Shown in pieces: positions 1-7,325 of a stretch of DNA of 64,000 nucleotides (position 1 is the first letter of the stretch; each line of letters opens with the position of its first letter). The notes below the pieces were generated by a model. It made no database searches. It was not told the origin of the DNA and worked only from the letters and a program-made list of their open reading frames with translations. The stretch lies in the NCBI GenBank assembly GCA_047345645.1, contig JBLEFH010000011.1. One strand, 5' to 3'. Made by a program: the position numbers and the translations under genes. The stretch is from JBLEFH01 sp047345645 (GTDB lineage Bacteria; Pseudomonadota; Alphaproteobacteria; Rhodobacterales; Rhodobacteraceae).

Positions 1-103
1 CACGAGGTAAACACCCGATCCCATCCCGAACTCGGCCGTTAAGACCCGTAGCGCTGATGGTACTGCGTCTCAAGACGTGGGAGAGTAAGTCACCGCCAAA
101 CCT
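1..103 (+). rRNA. 5S ribosomal RNA, 3' part
   Basis: The window opens inside a 5S rRNA: the conserved CCCGATCCCATCCCGAACTC stretch is near the start and the molecule closes with GGGAGAGTAAGTCACCGCC followed by the 3' strand of the terminal helix. The first bases of the gene lie outside the window. Position just ahead of tRNA-fMet is the usual end of an rrn operon in many Alphaproteobacteria. The exact 3' end (about 103) is judged from family alignment by eye. Confidence 0.93.
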
Positions 104-207
104 GACAAAAACTGCGAAATGCTCTCAACGCAATCTCAAAACCATATCCCGATCCCCCAAAACGCATCGGGAGACCCCGACGACCGATAAAACATCGGCG
201 TCACCAA

Positions 208-284
<77 letters not shown>

Positions 285-321
285 AAATCTACATAGATAT
301 TGACGAATGATCGCAGCGGTA

Positions 322-388
322 AGAGGTGGTTCGGGGGCTCTGAACAGGTATCGGGCGTTTCTTAAGTGGTTTTCCGCCTCGGTTATGT
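322..388 (-). mobile_element. IS3-family remnant, distal end fragment
   Basis: Sixty-seven bases separated from the rest of an IS3-family element (11171-12395) by the IS66 transposon. The outer end AGAGGTGGTTCGGGGGCTCTGAACAG matches, with two mismatches, the reverse complement of the other end at 12370-12395. The element is flanked by GTA at 319-321 and 12396-12398, fitting the 3-bp duplication common for IS3 elements. Reading on the minus strand, this piece is the untranslated tail after the orfB stop codon. Confidence 0.88.
381..388. repeat. 8-bp target site duplication, left copy
   Basis: GGTTATGT abuts the left end of the IS66-family transposon; the identical octamer abuts its right end at 11171-11178. 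Eight base pairs is the length characteristic of IS66-family insertion. The octamer contains (on the minus strand) the TAA stop codon of the interrupted IS3 orfB. Confidence 0.95.
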
Positions 389-408
389 GTAAGCGTTGCA
401 TATGACCC
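389..408 (+). repeat. IS66 transposon left terminal inverted repeat
   Basis: GTAAGCGTTGCATATGACCC. It matches the inward reading of the right end (11170 back to 11151) at 18 of 20 positions, the first 13 without mismatch. Confidence 0.93.
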
Positions 409-421
409 CCTCAATACACCC

Positions 422-445
422 TGCACAGCAGATATCCTCTGTGCA
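422..445 (+). promoter_or_regulatory. subterminal hairpin ahead of tnpA
   Basis: TGCACAG (422-428) and CTGTGCA (439-445) form a perfect 7-bp inverted repeat with a 10-nt spacer, between the left transposon end and the tnpA start at 475. It could fold in the tnpA leader and shield it from outside transcription, or be a transposase-binding site; neither is shown. Confidence 0.45.
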
Positions 446-474
446 AATATGCCCGAAAACAAAGGGCACTATCC

Positions 475-879
475 TTGGAACAGCACCCACAATCTTTCGA
501 GGCTTTCGGCTTTACCATCGAAGTTCACGCCGGCGGTCGGCGGGTCTGGCCGCCAAGCTTCAAGCGCTACATCGCCAGAAAGATGGACAGCGGCGAGTTG
601 ACAGTCGCTCAGATTATGGAGGCCTGTAAAGCCTCCAAGTCACTCGTCTACAAGTGGCGGGCCGATGTGAAAGATTCAAAAAATGTCCGCTCCGTGGCCG
701 TCCGCCAAGAGAAGATGTTTTCCGAAGTTCTCATCAAAGAAGCCGCATCCGGAAGTGGTAACGCCGAATGGGATGGTCGCATCCATCTAATTGGGCGCGG
801 AAGCTCTCTGACGCTGCCGATAACATACCCCGTAGAGGATCTGGTCAAGATTATCCTAGCGCTGGAGGGTCACGCATGA
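475..879 (+). CDS. tnpA: IS66-family TnpA (Orf1), HTH protein
   Basis: A 134-residue protein of the IS66 Orf1 type: a DNA-binding accessory transposition protein with a helix-turn-helix around residues 40-62 (LTVAQIMEACKASKSLVYKW). It starts at a TTG; no ATG in the same frame lies further upstream inside the element. The stop overlaps the tnpB start (ATGA at 876-879), so the two are translationally coupled, as usual in IS66 elements. It lies 66 bp from the left end of the element. Length and order fit the family; the exact start is less certain than the reading frame. Confidence 0.85.
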   Translation: MEQHPQSFEAFGFTIEVHAGGRRVWPPSFKRYIARKMDSGELTVAQIMEACKASKSLVYKWRADVKDSKNVRSVAVRQEKMFSEVLIKEAASGSGNAEWDGRIHLIGRGSSLTLPITYPVEDLVKIILALEGHA

Positions 880-1226
880 TCTCGCCGGCCGGCAACTTCA
901 GGATCTATCTGGCTTCGCGTCCTGTGGATTTTCGCAAGGGTATGGACGGGCTTGCAGCGATCGTGCAGTCCGAATTCGATCTTGATCCTTTCTCCGGCGC
1001 AATCTTCATCTTTAGAGCCAAACGCACCGATCGGCTCAAGATTGTAGTCTGGGATGGAACCGGCCTCATCCTCGTCTACAAGCGCATAGAAGGCGCGGGA
1101 TTTGTCTGGCCAAAGATCAGCGATAGCACCATCTCCCTAACGCGTTCACAATTCGAAGCTTTGTTCGAAGGGTTGGACTGGACGAAAGTGCGGAGCCGGA
1201 TGCAGCGGAAGCCATCTGCCGCCTGA
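876..1226 (+). CDS. tnpB: IS66-family TnpB (Orf2)
   Basis: A 116-residue IS66 Orf2-like protein (family PF05717 by recognition): the conserved opening RIYLASRPVDFRKGMDGLAA and the core IFIFRAKRTDRLKIVVWDGTG are both present. It is required with TnpA and TnpC in full IS66 systems. The start at 876 overlaps the tnpA stop. Normally tnpC follows within a few dozen bases; here the next gene on this strand is a permease and tnpC begins 3.6 kb later at 4845, with cargo between. Confidence 0.93.
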   Translation: MISPAGNFRIYLASRPVDFRKGMDGLAAIVQSEFDLDPFSGAIFIFRAKRTDRLKIVVWDGTGLILVYKRIEGAGFVWPKISDSTISLTRSQFEALFEGLDWTKVRSRMQRKPSAA

Positions 1227-1332
1227 AGTGGCCGTGCATGCTCAGTGTGGCGAACGACCAGTTTTGCCCCTTTCAACGCATTCTGCATGTTGTTCCAGCG
1301 GTAGCTTTCAGGTCCCGTTTGCTGCCCCGGGC

Positions 1333-2250
1333 TCACTCGGCAGCGTCGCGCGGTCGAGGCGTCATTTCCGTTGCAACCAGAGCGGTAAAAGCCCTTGCCA
1401 ATTCACTGCCATCGTCGGCCATGCGAATATGGGTGAGTGGTAGCTCCGGGAGATTGTAATGCGCAGGCGCTTCGACCAGATTTCGATCCGCCAACGACAG
1501 CGGTAGCGCAGCAATGGCGAGATCGGCCCGAATAGCGGCAACCTGACCCATCGACGTGTCGCTGGAATAAGCAACCCTGTAGGTTCGGTTGGCTGTTTGT
1601 AATGCTTTCAGGGCCGCATCACGCCACGCGCATCCGATCTCTGCCACCGCGAGGGGAAGCAACTCTTGCTCAACCGCACGCCCACCATCCAGAATAAGCC
1701 ATTTCAGCGGCTCTGAAAAAAGGTCGCGCGCAGGGATTGCCGATGGGCCGACATCGTTGAACAGGGCCAGACTGAAGGAACCATCCGTGATGCCCTTCTG
1801 TACCGCATCGCTTGTCCCCAGCCGGACATCGACCTGAATGTTCGGGTGAACCTCTGCCAAACGCCGTAAAAAACCCGGCACAAGGGACACGCCAAGGTCA
1901 TGTGGCGCGGCCAGAGAGAGGCGACCCGCCAATGGCGACTTTCGAAAGATTGCGAGGGTTTCGTCGTTTAGGCCTAGAAGACGGCGAGCCTGTCCCAGCA
2001 ACGTCTCGCCTTGACTCGTCAGCGCGACATTGCGCGCATCCCGGTCCAGCAACCGAGCGCCCAAAAGCTCTTCCAGCTTCGCGATCTGGAGGCTAACAGC
2101 CGAAGGTGACTTATGCACCCGCGCCGCCGCGCGCCGAAACGACCCGGTTTCACAGATCGCAACAAAGCTGCGCAGAGCCTCCAGATTGAGGGTCCGGTTG
2201 GTCAGATCCGTCCAGTCAACAATATCGCATGTTTCGTTTTTCTGCACCAT
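1333..2250 (-). CDS. LysR-family transcriptional regulator (transposon cargo)
   Basis: A 305-residue LTTR. The N-terminal winged helix-turn-helix (about residues 18-80) has the typical LEALRSFVAICETGSFRRAA opening and a recognition helix in SPSAVSLQIAKLE; the rest is the periplasmic-binding-protein-like effector domain. It is divergent from the DMT permease at 2324 with a 73-bp gap, the classic layout for a regulator controlling its neighbour. The gap contains CTCCA-N7-TGGAG shortly before the permease start. The likely role is control of efflux of an amino acid or metabolite; the effector is unknown. It sits between tnpB and tnpC inside the IS66 transposon. Confidence 0.9.
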   Translation of the reverse strand: MVQKNETCDIVDWTDLTNRTLNLEALRSFVAICETGSFRRAAARVHKSPSAVSLQIAKLEELLGARLLDRDARNVALTSQGETLLGQARRLLGLNDETLAIFRKSPLAGRLSLAAPHDLGVSLVPGFLRRLAEVHPNIQVDVRLGTSDAVQKGITDGSFSLALFNDVGPSAIPARDLFSEPLKWLILDGGRAVEQELLPLAVAEIGCAWRDAALKALQTANRTYRVAYSSDTSMGQVAAIRADLAIAALPLSLADRNLVEAPAHYNLPELPLTHIRMADDGSELARAFTALVATEMTPRPRDAAE

Positions 2251-2323
2251 AGGATGAAGTTATATCGATTTCTTCAACGCTATCCAATGTCTATTCTCCA
2301 ACTAGTATGGAGAGGGAGACAGC

Positions 2324-3274
2324 ATGTCGATCAGTTCGCGAAATATTCTGCCGGGCCTTGGTTGGGCCATCGTTGCGATCGTTGTTTGGTCGGGATCTCT
2401 GGTGATGCTGCGGCTCGGCGTCACCACAAGCCTGAACGCCTATGATCTGACAATGTTGCGGTTTGGGGTAGCGGGCGTGCTTCTCGCTCCTGTCGCCTTA
2501 CGGCGCGGCGGAGCGGGAACCGACCGATTGGGTTTGATTGGCCTTGGCGCAATTATCTGCGCGTTCGGGGCACCCTACGTGTTGCTGATCGCTTTCGCCA
2601 TGAAAACTGCCCCCGCTGCGGCTGCAGGCGCCCTTAATCCGGGTGTCATGGCGATTGCGTCTGTCTTGCTAGGCCGGTTGATTCTTGGCGACCGGGTTGG
2701 TGTTGTACGCTTTCTCGGGTTGGCCTTGACGGCAGTGGGAATTGTTCTGTTCGCTTGGGCCGGTGGCGTGATCACGACCTGCCACCTGATCCTGATCGGC
2801 ACAGGCGTCATGTGGGCCAGCTATGCGCTGATCGTCCGCCGCGCCGCCATCCCGGCACTGAATGCGACGGCAATCGTTGCGGTAGGGTCGGCGATTTTCT
2901 ATCTGCCTGTCTATCTTATAGTTTTGCCAAAACAGATACTCGCAGCACCATTTACGGACATTTTATTGCAAGCCGGATTTCAGGGCGTGCTTGTCAGTGT
3001 CGCCGCCATCTATGCTTTCAACCGTTCCGCGGAACTCTTGGGGCCAGTGGCGGGGGCGACTCTTCCGGCCCTCATTCCGGTGGTGGCACTCGGTCTCGGC
3101 GTCTTGGTTCTTGGAGAAACAGCGGGTGCGGGCGAATTTGCGTCGGCAATTCTAGTTAGTGTGGGTCTGGCGCTGATACTCGTCGGAAAGCCAGTGGCGC
3201 ATTGGGTATTAAGCCATATTCCAAGCGGCCTGATTGGAAACTGGACGTTTCCAGGCCGAAGAGGCAGCCGTTGA
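2324..3274 (+). CDS. EamA/DMT-family permease (transposon cargo)
   Basis: A 316-residue inner-membrane protein with about ten hydrophobic segments arranged as two EamA repeats; the start ATG has a strong ribosome site (GGAGAGGGAGA) upstream. DMT permeases of this kind export amino acids, metabolites or drugs. The divergent LysR gene probably regulates it. The C-terminal end (GNWTFPGRRGSR) is cytoplasmic and basic. Substrate cannot be assigned. A passenger function of this type between tnpB and tnpC is unusual for IS66 elements. Confidence 0.88.
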   Translation: MSISSRNILPGLGWAIVAIVVWSGSLVMLRLGVTTSLNAYDLTMLRFGVAGVLLAPVALRRGGAGTDRLGLIGLGAIICAFGAPYVLLIAFAMKTAPAAAAGALNPGVMAIASVLLGRLILGDRVGVVRFLGLALTAVGIVLFAWAGGVITTCHLILIGTGVMWASYALIVRRAAIPALNATAIVAVGSAIFYLPVYLIVLPKQILAAPFTDILLQAGFQGVLVSVAAIYAFNRSAELLGPVAGATLPALIPVVALGLGVLVLGETAGAGEFASAILVSVGLALILVGKPVAHWVLSHIPSGLIGNWTFPGRRGSR

Positions 3275-3366
3275 CACCTGTGCAACGAATGTCCGCTCAA
3301 CTAACCTTCGAACATTGTTCAGCATGGCGGTCAACTCAGTGTTTGTCAGGCAATCTTTTTGGCAGT

Positions 3367-3388
3367 GTCCTCGCATTGGTCCGAGGAC
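3367..3388. terminator. hairpin between convergent genes
   Basis: GTCCTCG (3367-3373) and CGAGGAC (3382-3388) form a perfect 7-bp stem with an 8-nt loop, between the permease end (3274) and the end of the minus-strand membrane protein gene (3438). Position suits a transcription terminator, but there is no long T run on either side. Confidence 0.45.
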
Positions 3389-3437
3389 GCGCTATTTAGT
3401 CGCGTGAAGTTTTGCAGCGCTGGTGTAAAGGTAATTG

Positions 3438-3857
3438 TTAAGTCTTCGGTCGCAGAAGAAGCGAAAGCACCATGGCCCCAATAAATAGCAACCCAAAACC
3501 GAATAATGCGGCGGCGGCGTAGAACCAGTAGGCGGACGTGCGAGCGATTGTGCTTCCGGCACTTACAGGCTCTTCATATCCTATAGCAGGATCGAGCAGA
3601 CCTATCTGCTGCTGCACGTTCAACATTTGATCATATGCTGCAAAGGATGCAATCAAACATATGATGCCCAAGATCGCCAAAATGACAGAGGGCGAAACTC
3701 GCGGATAACGCGGCGGCCGGGCACTGCGCGGCGTTCGGTCCAGGCTATCCAAGGCAGCATCGATCAATTCATCGCGACTGCCAGCCTTGTGGCGAGAAAA
3801 CATAGTGGAGCCGATCAAATCGCCACTACGCTCAGGCTTACTTTGAGGTAAGGTCAT
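3438..3857 (-). CDS. small membrane protein, function unknown
   Basis: I do not recognise a family. The product (about 139 residues from the MTLPQSK start) has a polar, basic N-terminal half with a run of Arg and Pro, then two hydrophobic segments (about residues 61-80 and 108-132), so it is probably an inner-membrane protein with a cytoplasmic N-terminus. The chosen start at 3857 overlaps the end of the XRE-type repressor gene, so the two are co-transcribed and probably translationally coupled. A longer start at 3878 is possible. Membrane partner proteins encoded right after a repressor occur in phage-like immunity modules; that role is only a guess here. Confidence 0.7.
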   Translation of the reverse strand: MTLPQSKPERSGDLIGSTMFSRHKAGSRDELIDAALDSLDRTPRSARPPRYPRVSPSVILAILGIICLIASFAAYDQMLNVQQQIGLLDPAIGYEEPVSAGSTIARTSAYWFYAAAALFGFGLLFIGAMVLSLLLRPKT

Positions 3858-4308
3858 AGCTCTCCAACATACTATCAACTAAAAAATGCTCAGCCGCTCG
3901 CCTTTCACCAAAGCGAACACTCTGCAAGATGTGCGCGGTGTAAATCTGGGAGACAAGTCGCCATCTTTCTTCGACAGAAAGAACAATTCGGCGCTCTTCC
4001 GCTCGCCGCTCCAGAGCAATCCCGATATTTCTTATCTCGGCCAAAATATCGGCCTTGTGACGCATGCCGACGTCAGATTCGTCGCCATACATCATCCAGA
4101 TGGGATCAACTGCATACTGCTCAAGCAGGGTCGCCAAAACTGAGATGGGGATGTCGCGATCACCACGGACATAATTCTGCAGGCTTGTCCGGCTAATGCC
4201 CAAAATTTCGCAGAATTTTCCTTGTGACACGCCCTCCATCCGTCGGACGCGCTCAAGCCGATGTCCAATTGTATCGCTAATCTCGTGTTCGGCTGACGTT
4301 CTATTCAC
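3838..4308 (-). CDS. XRE-type HTH repressor-like protein
   Basis: A lambda-repressor-like helix-turn-helix occupies the N-terminal third (IGHRLERVRRMEGVSQGKF, then ILGISRTSLQNYVRGDRDIP), followed by an alpha-helical region rich in Glu and Arg. No peptidase S24 part is present, so it would not be self-cleaving. Start is uncertain: GTG at 4308 has AAAGAG at a fair distance, and a TTG at 4335 gives a longer form. It is divergent from the excisionase-like gene at 4397 and encoded with the small membrane protein, the arrangement of a phage or conjugative-element switch. It probably represses its own and the opposite promoter. Lies within the IS66 transposon. Confidence 0.82.
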   Translation of the reverse strand: MNRTSAEHEISDTIGHRLERVRRMEGVSQGKFCEILGISRTSLQNYVRGDRDIPISVLATLLEQYAVDPIWMMYGDESDVGMRHKADILAEIRNIGIALERRAEERRIVLSVEERWRLVSQIYTAHILQSVRFGERRAAEHFLVDSMLESYDLTSK

Positions 4309-4382
4309 ATTATAGCTCTTTACAGATGAACACAAACGTGCTCATTTTTTTACCAATGATAATCGAATCAGTGAAATCAGGG

Positions 4383-4388
4383 TATACT
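4383..4388 (+). promoter_or_regulatory. -10 element for the HTH gene at 4397
   Basis: TATACT lies 8 bp ahead of the ATG at 4397. Transcription from it would begin at or within a few bases of the start codon, giving a leaderless or nearly leaderless message, as for lambda cI from PRM. No convincing -35 was seen, which would fit a regulated promoter. Inference only. Confidence 0.4.
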
Positions 4389-4396
4389 CTCGCAGA

Positions 4397-4675
4397 ATGG
4401 AACAGAATCCAACTCAGTTTTGCTTGGAAACGCCGCAGCAACTTGCTGACAGGGTTCAGGTACCTGTTGCAAGCATCAGGCAGCTTATTCGCAGCGGACG
4501 GTTGGATCATATTTATCTCTCCCCTGGTCGCAGGAACCCCAAAATACCGCGAGGTGCTTGGGAAAGGTACCTAGAAAGATTCATGATTCGGGCCGCAAGT
4601 ACACCGCTGGACCAAACGCATAATGTCGAAAATTCATCGAAGGAGGACAGCCATGACATAGACCGCAATTCGTAA
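4397..4675 (+). CDS. excisionase-like small HTH protein
   Basis: A 92-residue protein whose first 60 residues form a winged helix of the excisionase/MerR type (ETPQQLADRVQVPVASIRQL then IRSGRLDHIYLSPG), followed by a basic helix and a polar tail. Such proteins bind DNA and act as recombination directionality factors or small regulators. It faces the XRE-type repressor gene across a short divergent region and is followed by a structured leader and tnpC (4845), so it may govern transposase expression. A role with TnpC is inferred from position only. Confidence 0.75.
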   Translation: MEQNPTQFCLETPQQLADRVQVPVASIRQLIRSGRLDHIYLSPGRRNPKIPRGAWERYLERFMIRAASTPLDQTHNVENSSKEDSHDIDRNS

Positions 4676-4693
4676 CGTCATGGTCTGAAAAGG

Positions 4694-4843
4694 CTGAGGC
4701 CCTCGGGACTGGCATCCCAAAGGCCTCGGAAAATCTCTCGGTAGAGGATTTCCTTATTCATCCCACGACAACGCCAAGAAGTCAACGAAAACGCGCACGG
4801 GTGACCGTGCGCGACCACTAGGCCTATGTCACTGGCCCATAGG
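4694..4843 (+). promoter_or_regulatory. structured leader of tnpC, three stem-loops
   Basis: Three successive inverted repeats fill the 169-bp gap before tnpC: 4694-4701 with 4722-4729 (8 bp, one G-U, plus an inner GGGA/TCCC pair); CGCGCACGG (4792-4800) with CCGTGCGCG (4805-4813), a perfect 9-bp stem with a GTGA loop; and CCTATG (4823-4828) with CATAGG (4838-4843), which ends one base before the ATG at 4845 and would bury the ribosome site. None is followed by a T run. The set could be a translational or transcriptional attenuator limiting TnpC. Seen as sequence; the function is inference. Confidence 0.5.
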
Positions 4844-4844
4844 G

Positions 4845-6512
4845 ATGAAAATCATGGAGTATATACAGAAGGCCTGCGCTCAGCTCGCAGGGTATTGGGA
4901 CTGCGAGATTTCGCGGATCGCGTCGGAAATTTCCAGCGCGGACATTCGCCGCGAGGCGGAACACCGGAAAACCCTTGTAACTATGGAAGCCTCACTCTCG
5001 AACCTCAGCGTCAAACTGAAGGTTGAAGTTGCGCACAGACGACGTATGGAGGCACAGAACCGAAAACTCCGCGATATGCTTTTCGGTCCATCGAGCGAGA
5101 AAACTGACAAGGACGGCAGAAGGCCGGACGAGCCCAATAGCGGCGCTGAGATCCCAAAGCCAGACAAGCCCAGGCCAAAAGCCGGAGGTGCTGCAGCGGC
5201 GCCACCAGAGGCTCCCAAAAAGCGCGGTATGCTGGGCCGCCAGAAGGTAGAAATTCCTCCACATATACCTCGTGAAGTTCGCGTTTTTGAACCGGAAAAA
5301 GGAGTCGGTTGCGGCTGCGGCTTCGAACCGCGTAAGGTCGGCGAGCAAATCATCGAACGGCTTACCTACGAACCCGCCAAAGTCTACGTAGTTGAAGAAC
5401 ACTACCCAAAATACGCGTGCCGTTGTTGCGGTAAGTTTGTGCAGGCAAGAGTGCTCAAACAGGCCTTCGACTATACTCGTTTCGATGACTCGCTGATTGC
5501 CGGACTTCTGGTCGGGAAGTTCGCAGATTTTATACCAAACTATCGGCAAGAAGAGATCTCCAAACGTTCCGGGATCAAGTTGCCAAGATCAACCATGAGT
5601 CGTCTGACGACGCAGGCTGTCGATGCCCTGCTTCCCGTGTTCTACGCTCTGGAGGCTGATCTCAAGTCTTCATCGAAGCTGTTGATGGATGAAACAGTCA
5701 TGCCGCAGTTACTGCCGGGAAATGGGCGAACTAAAACCTGCTTTGCATGGGCGCTTTGCCGCGATGATCGCCGCTGGCTTGGTAACGCGCCGCCCGGCGT
5801 TGTATTTAATTTCAGGCAGTCTCGCGGTGGTGAACATGCCGAAGATATCCTGCGTGGATATCGCGGTATCCTTCAAGTTGACGGCTATGCCGGATATAAT
5901 CGGCTGGCAAAGTTGGATCGCGAAGGTGTCCCTCTGACCCTCGCATATTGCTGGGCCCACGTTCGCCGCAAATTCCTTGATGTCCACAAGGCGACAAAGT
6001 CAGAAAAAGCTCAGGAGATTATTGATCTGATCAATCAGATGTATGAGATTGAGAGGCGGTTAAAGGGCCAGCCTGCAGATTTGCGCTTGACTGTTCGCCG
6101 GGCAGAGACAGCGCCCAAAATCATGCAAATCAGACATCTACTTGAAGGCTTATCTGGGCAGATCGCGATGAAATCGACGCTGGGGGAGGCGATTATGTAC
6201 ACGCTGAAGCTTTTCGACGGCCTCACAGTGTTCCTTACCGATGGCCGCGTCGAGATCGACAGTAATCCCGTCGAGAACACCATCCGGCCTATCGCGATGT
6301 TGAGAAAGAATGCGCTCTTTGCCGGGTCTCCGGTCGGCGGTCGCAACTGGGCGGTTATGGCAAGTCTTATGGCGACCTGCCGAATGAATGGTGTCGAACC
6401 CTATGCCTACCTGAACTGGGTCTTCGATCAGATGGCCAACGGCTTGCCGCGGTCGCAGTACAATAAGCTGCTACCGTGGAACTGTCCGAAGGGTCGGCAC
6501 GGGATCGAATAG
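4845..6512 (+). CDS. tnpC: IS66-family transposase TnpC
   Basis: A 555-residue DDE transposase of the IS66 class. Order: N-terminal coiled coil (about 30-85), a Pro/Lys-rich linker, a zinc-binding region with CGCG and CRCCGK, then the catalytic core. Likely catalytic residues are D282 (LLMDET), D346 (QVDGYAGY) and E477 (DSNPVENTIRP), followed by the C-terminal FAGSPVGGRNWA motif. Length is normal for the family and the frame is intact. It is separated from tnpB by 3.6 kb of cargo and preceded by a structured leader. A second ATG at 4854 is possible as start. No inverted repeat end lies just after it, as it would in a simple IS66 element. Confidence 0.95.
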   Translation: MKIMEYIQKACAQLAGYWDCEISRIASEISSADIRREAEHRKTLVTMEASLSNLSVKLKVEVAHRRRMEAQNRKLRDMLFGPSSEKTDKDGRRPDEPNSGAEIPKPDKPRPKAGGAAAAPPEAPKKRGMLGRQKVEIPPHIPREVRVFEPEKGVGCGCGFEPRKVGEQIIERLTYEPAKVYVVEEHYPKYACRCCGKFVQARVLKQAFDYTRFDDSLIAGLLVGKFADFIPNYRQEEISKRSGIKLPRSTMSRLTTQAVDALLPVFYALEADLKSSSKLLMDETVMPQLLPGNGRTKTCFAWALCRDDRRWLGNAPPGVVFNFRQSRGGEHAEDILRGYRGILQVDGYAGYNRLAKLDREGVPLTLAYCWAHVRRKFLDVHKATKSEKAQEIIDLINQMYEIERRLKGQPADLRLTVRRAETAPKIMQIRHLLEGLSGQIAMKSTLGEAIMYTLKLFDGLTVFLTDGRVEIDSNPVENTIRPIAMLRKNALFAGSPVGGRNWAVMASLMATCRMNGVEPYAYLNWVFDQMANGLPRSQYNKLLPWNCPKGRHGIE

Positions 6513-6653
6513 CGCTTCATATCAGTTAGAATGCCTTCAGCCCGCCTAGCACGCGCCGGGCGGGGTCGCCGGGCGGTTGATTTCAGCAACTCGACTGACG
6601 CAACCCGGCCGCGGATGCATCGTCGGGCCCAAAATATTCGACAGAAGCTTTAG

Positions 6654-6662
6654 TGCTATAAT
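6654..6662 (+). promoter_or_regulatory. extended -10 promoter for the defence-like module
   Basis: TGCTATAAT is a full consensus -10 with the extended TGn motif; AT-rich bases and TTCGACA lie upstream at a short distance. Transcription would start near 6669 and give a leader of about 80 nt to the ATG at 6749, which includes the inverted repeat at 6722-6747. Confidence 0.5.
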
Positions 6663-6721
6663 CGTGTGCCATGCGATACCGATCATAAATCTCTACCGGC
6701 CTGTCGGTTAGTGCTTGCTAT

Positions 6722-6747
6722 TTTTCTTGTTGTTAGCGACAAGAAAA
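6722..6747 (+). promoter_or_regulatory. 26-bp inverted repeat directly before the HTH gene
   Basis: TTTTCTTGT (6722-6730) and ACAAGAAAA (6739-6747) are a perfect 9-bp inverted repeat with an 8-nt spacer, ending one base before the ATG at 6749. It covers where a ribosome site would be. It could be the operator of the HTH protein encoded just after it, as for control proteins of restriction systems, or a hairpin that hides the start codon. Confidence 0.55.
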
Positions 6748-6748
6748 T

Positions 6749-7219
6749 ATGGTGCTGACAACGATTCAGTTTACGCAGGAGCAGGCGCGCGATATCACAC
6801 AGGTGTCGCCGGGCTGTTTGCGCGCTTGGCGTAAGGCTGTGCGATATTTGGCTGACAAGCCAGGTAAAGCGGCGCGCTTCACCTTCGCGGACTTAGTGGG
6901 ACTTGCTATCACTGGTGAGCTCACCAACGCCTTTGGAGTACGGATCAGCGACATTGGAAGCAGCGTAGATAAGTTGTTTCGCGAGCTCGCCGAGGCGCGA
7001 CCGGCCCATCTGGAAGGCCTTGTCGCGTTGATTGGCCCTGCATCGGCGCACCTCCTGACTATCGGCGATTTTCCGACGCGGCGGATAAAGGAGCCCACGC
7101 TAGTGGTGCCTTGCGATCCCATCATAAACCAGATCAGTGCGCGTATGATGCCCGCGACGCCTGCTTTGGGACAGAGTGCACTTCCTTTCCCCCCGCAGAT
7201 AATCAAGGCCGGAAAATGA
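6749..7219 (+). CDS. MerR-like HTH protein, probable regulator of the module
   Basis: A 156-residue protein. Residues 8-60 resemble a MerR-type winged helix (FTQEQARDITQVSPGCLRAW, then RFTFADLVGLAITGEL), followed by a short helical part that could dimerise and a C-terminus without recognisable features. It heads a run with the methyltransferase (7326) and nuclease (10355) and follows tnpC in the transposon. The perfect inverted repeat immediately upstream suggests autoregulation. By position it may act as a control protein delaying the nuclease until methylation is complete; this is inference. Confidence 0.75.
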   Translation: MVLTTIQFTQEQARDITQVSPGCLRAWRKAVRYLADKPGKAARFTFADLVGLAITGELTNAFGVRISDIGSSVDKLFRELAEARPAHLEGLVALIGPASAHLLTIGDFPTRRIKEPTLVVPCDPIINQISARMMPATPALGQSALPFPPQIIKAGK

Positions 7220-7325
7220 GCGAAAAGAATCTCAGGTGTCCGGCATCATCTGCGCAGGGGTCCCAGCAGCAGCTGGTCAGCGCCTCCTACAGTCGTTTGC
7301 CTCCAACCATAGTGGTGGGCTTACA

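Noticed and set aside
2251..2323. Specific LysR-binding box (T-N11-A) in the divergent region
   Set aside because: Several weak T-N11-A matches exist in this AT-rich gap and none stands out; only the CTCCA-N7-TGGAG repeat is worth noting.
4309..4314. TATAAT on the minus strand as promoter of the XRE-type repressor
   Set aside because: It lies between the two possible start codons; a transcript from it would begin after GTG 4308 and miss the start, so a promoter role for this gene is doubtful.
6513..6748. Possible right end of a stand-alone IS66 element just after tnpC
   Set aside because: No CGCTTAC tip or copy of the left terminal repeat occurs here; only GC-rich short repeats (CGCCGGGCGG twice) and a hairpin. 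The matching end with target duplication is at 11170.
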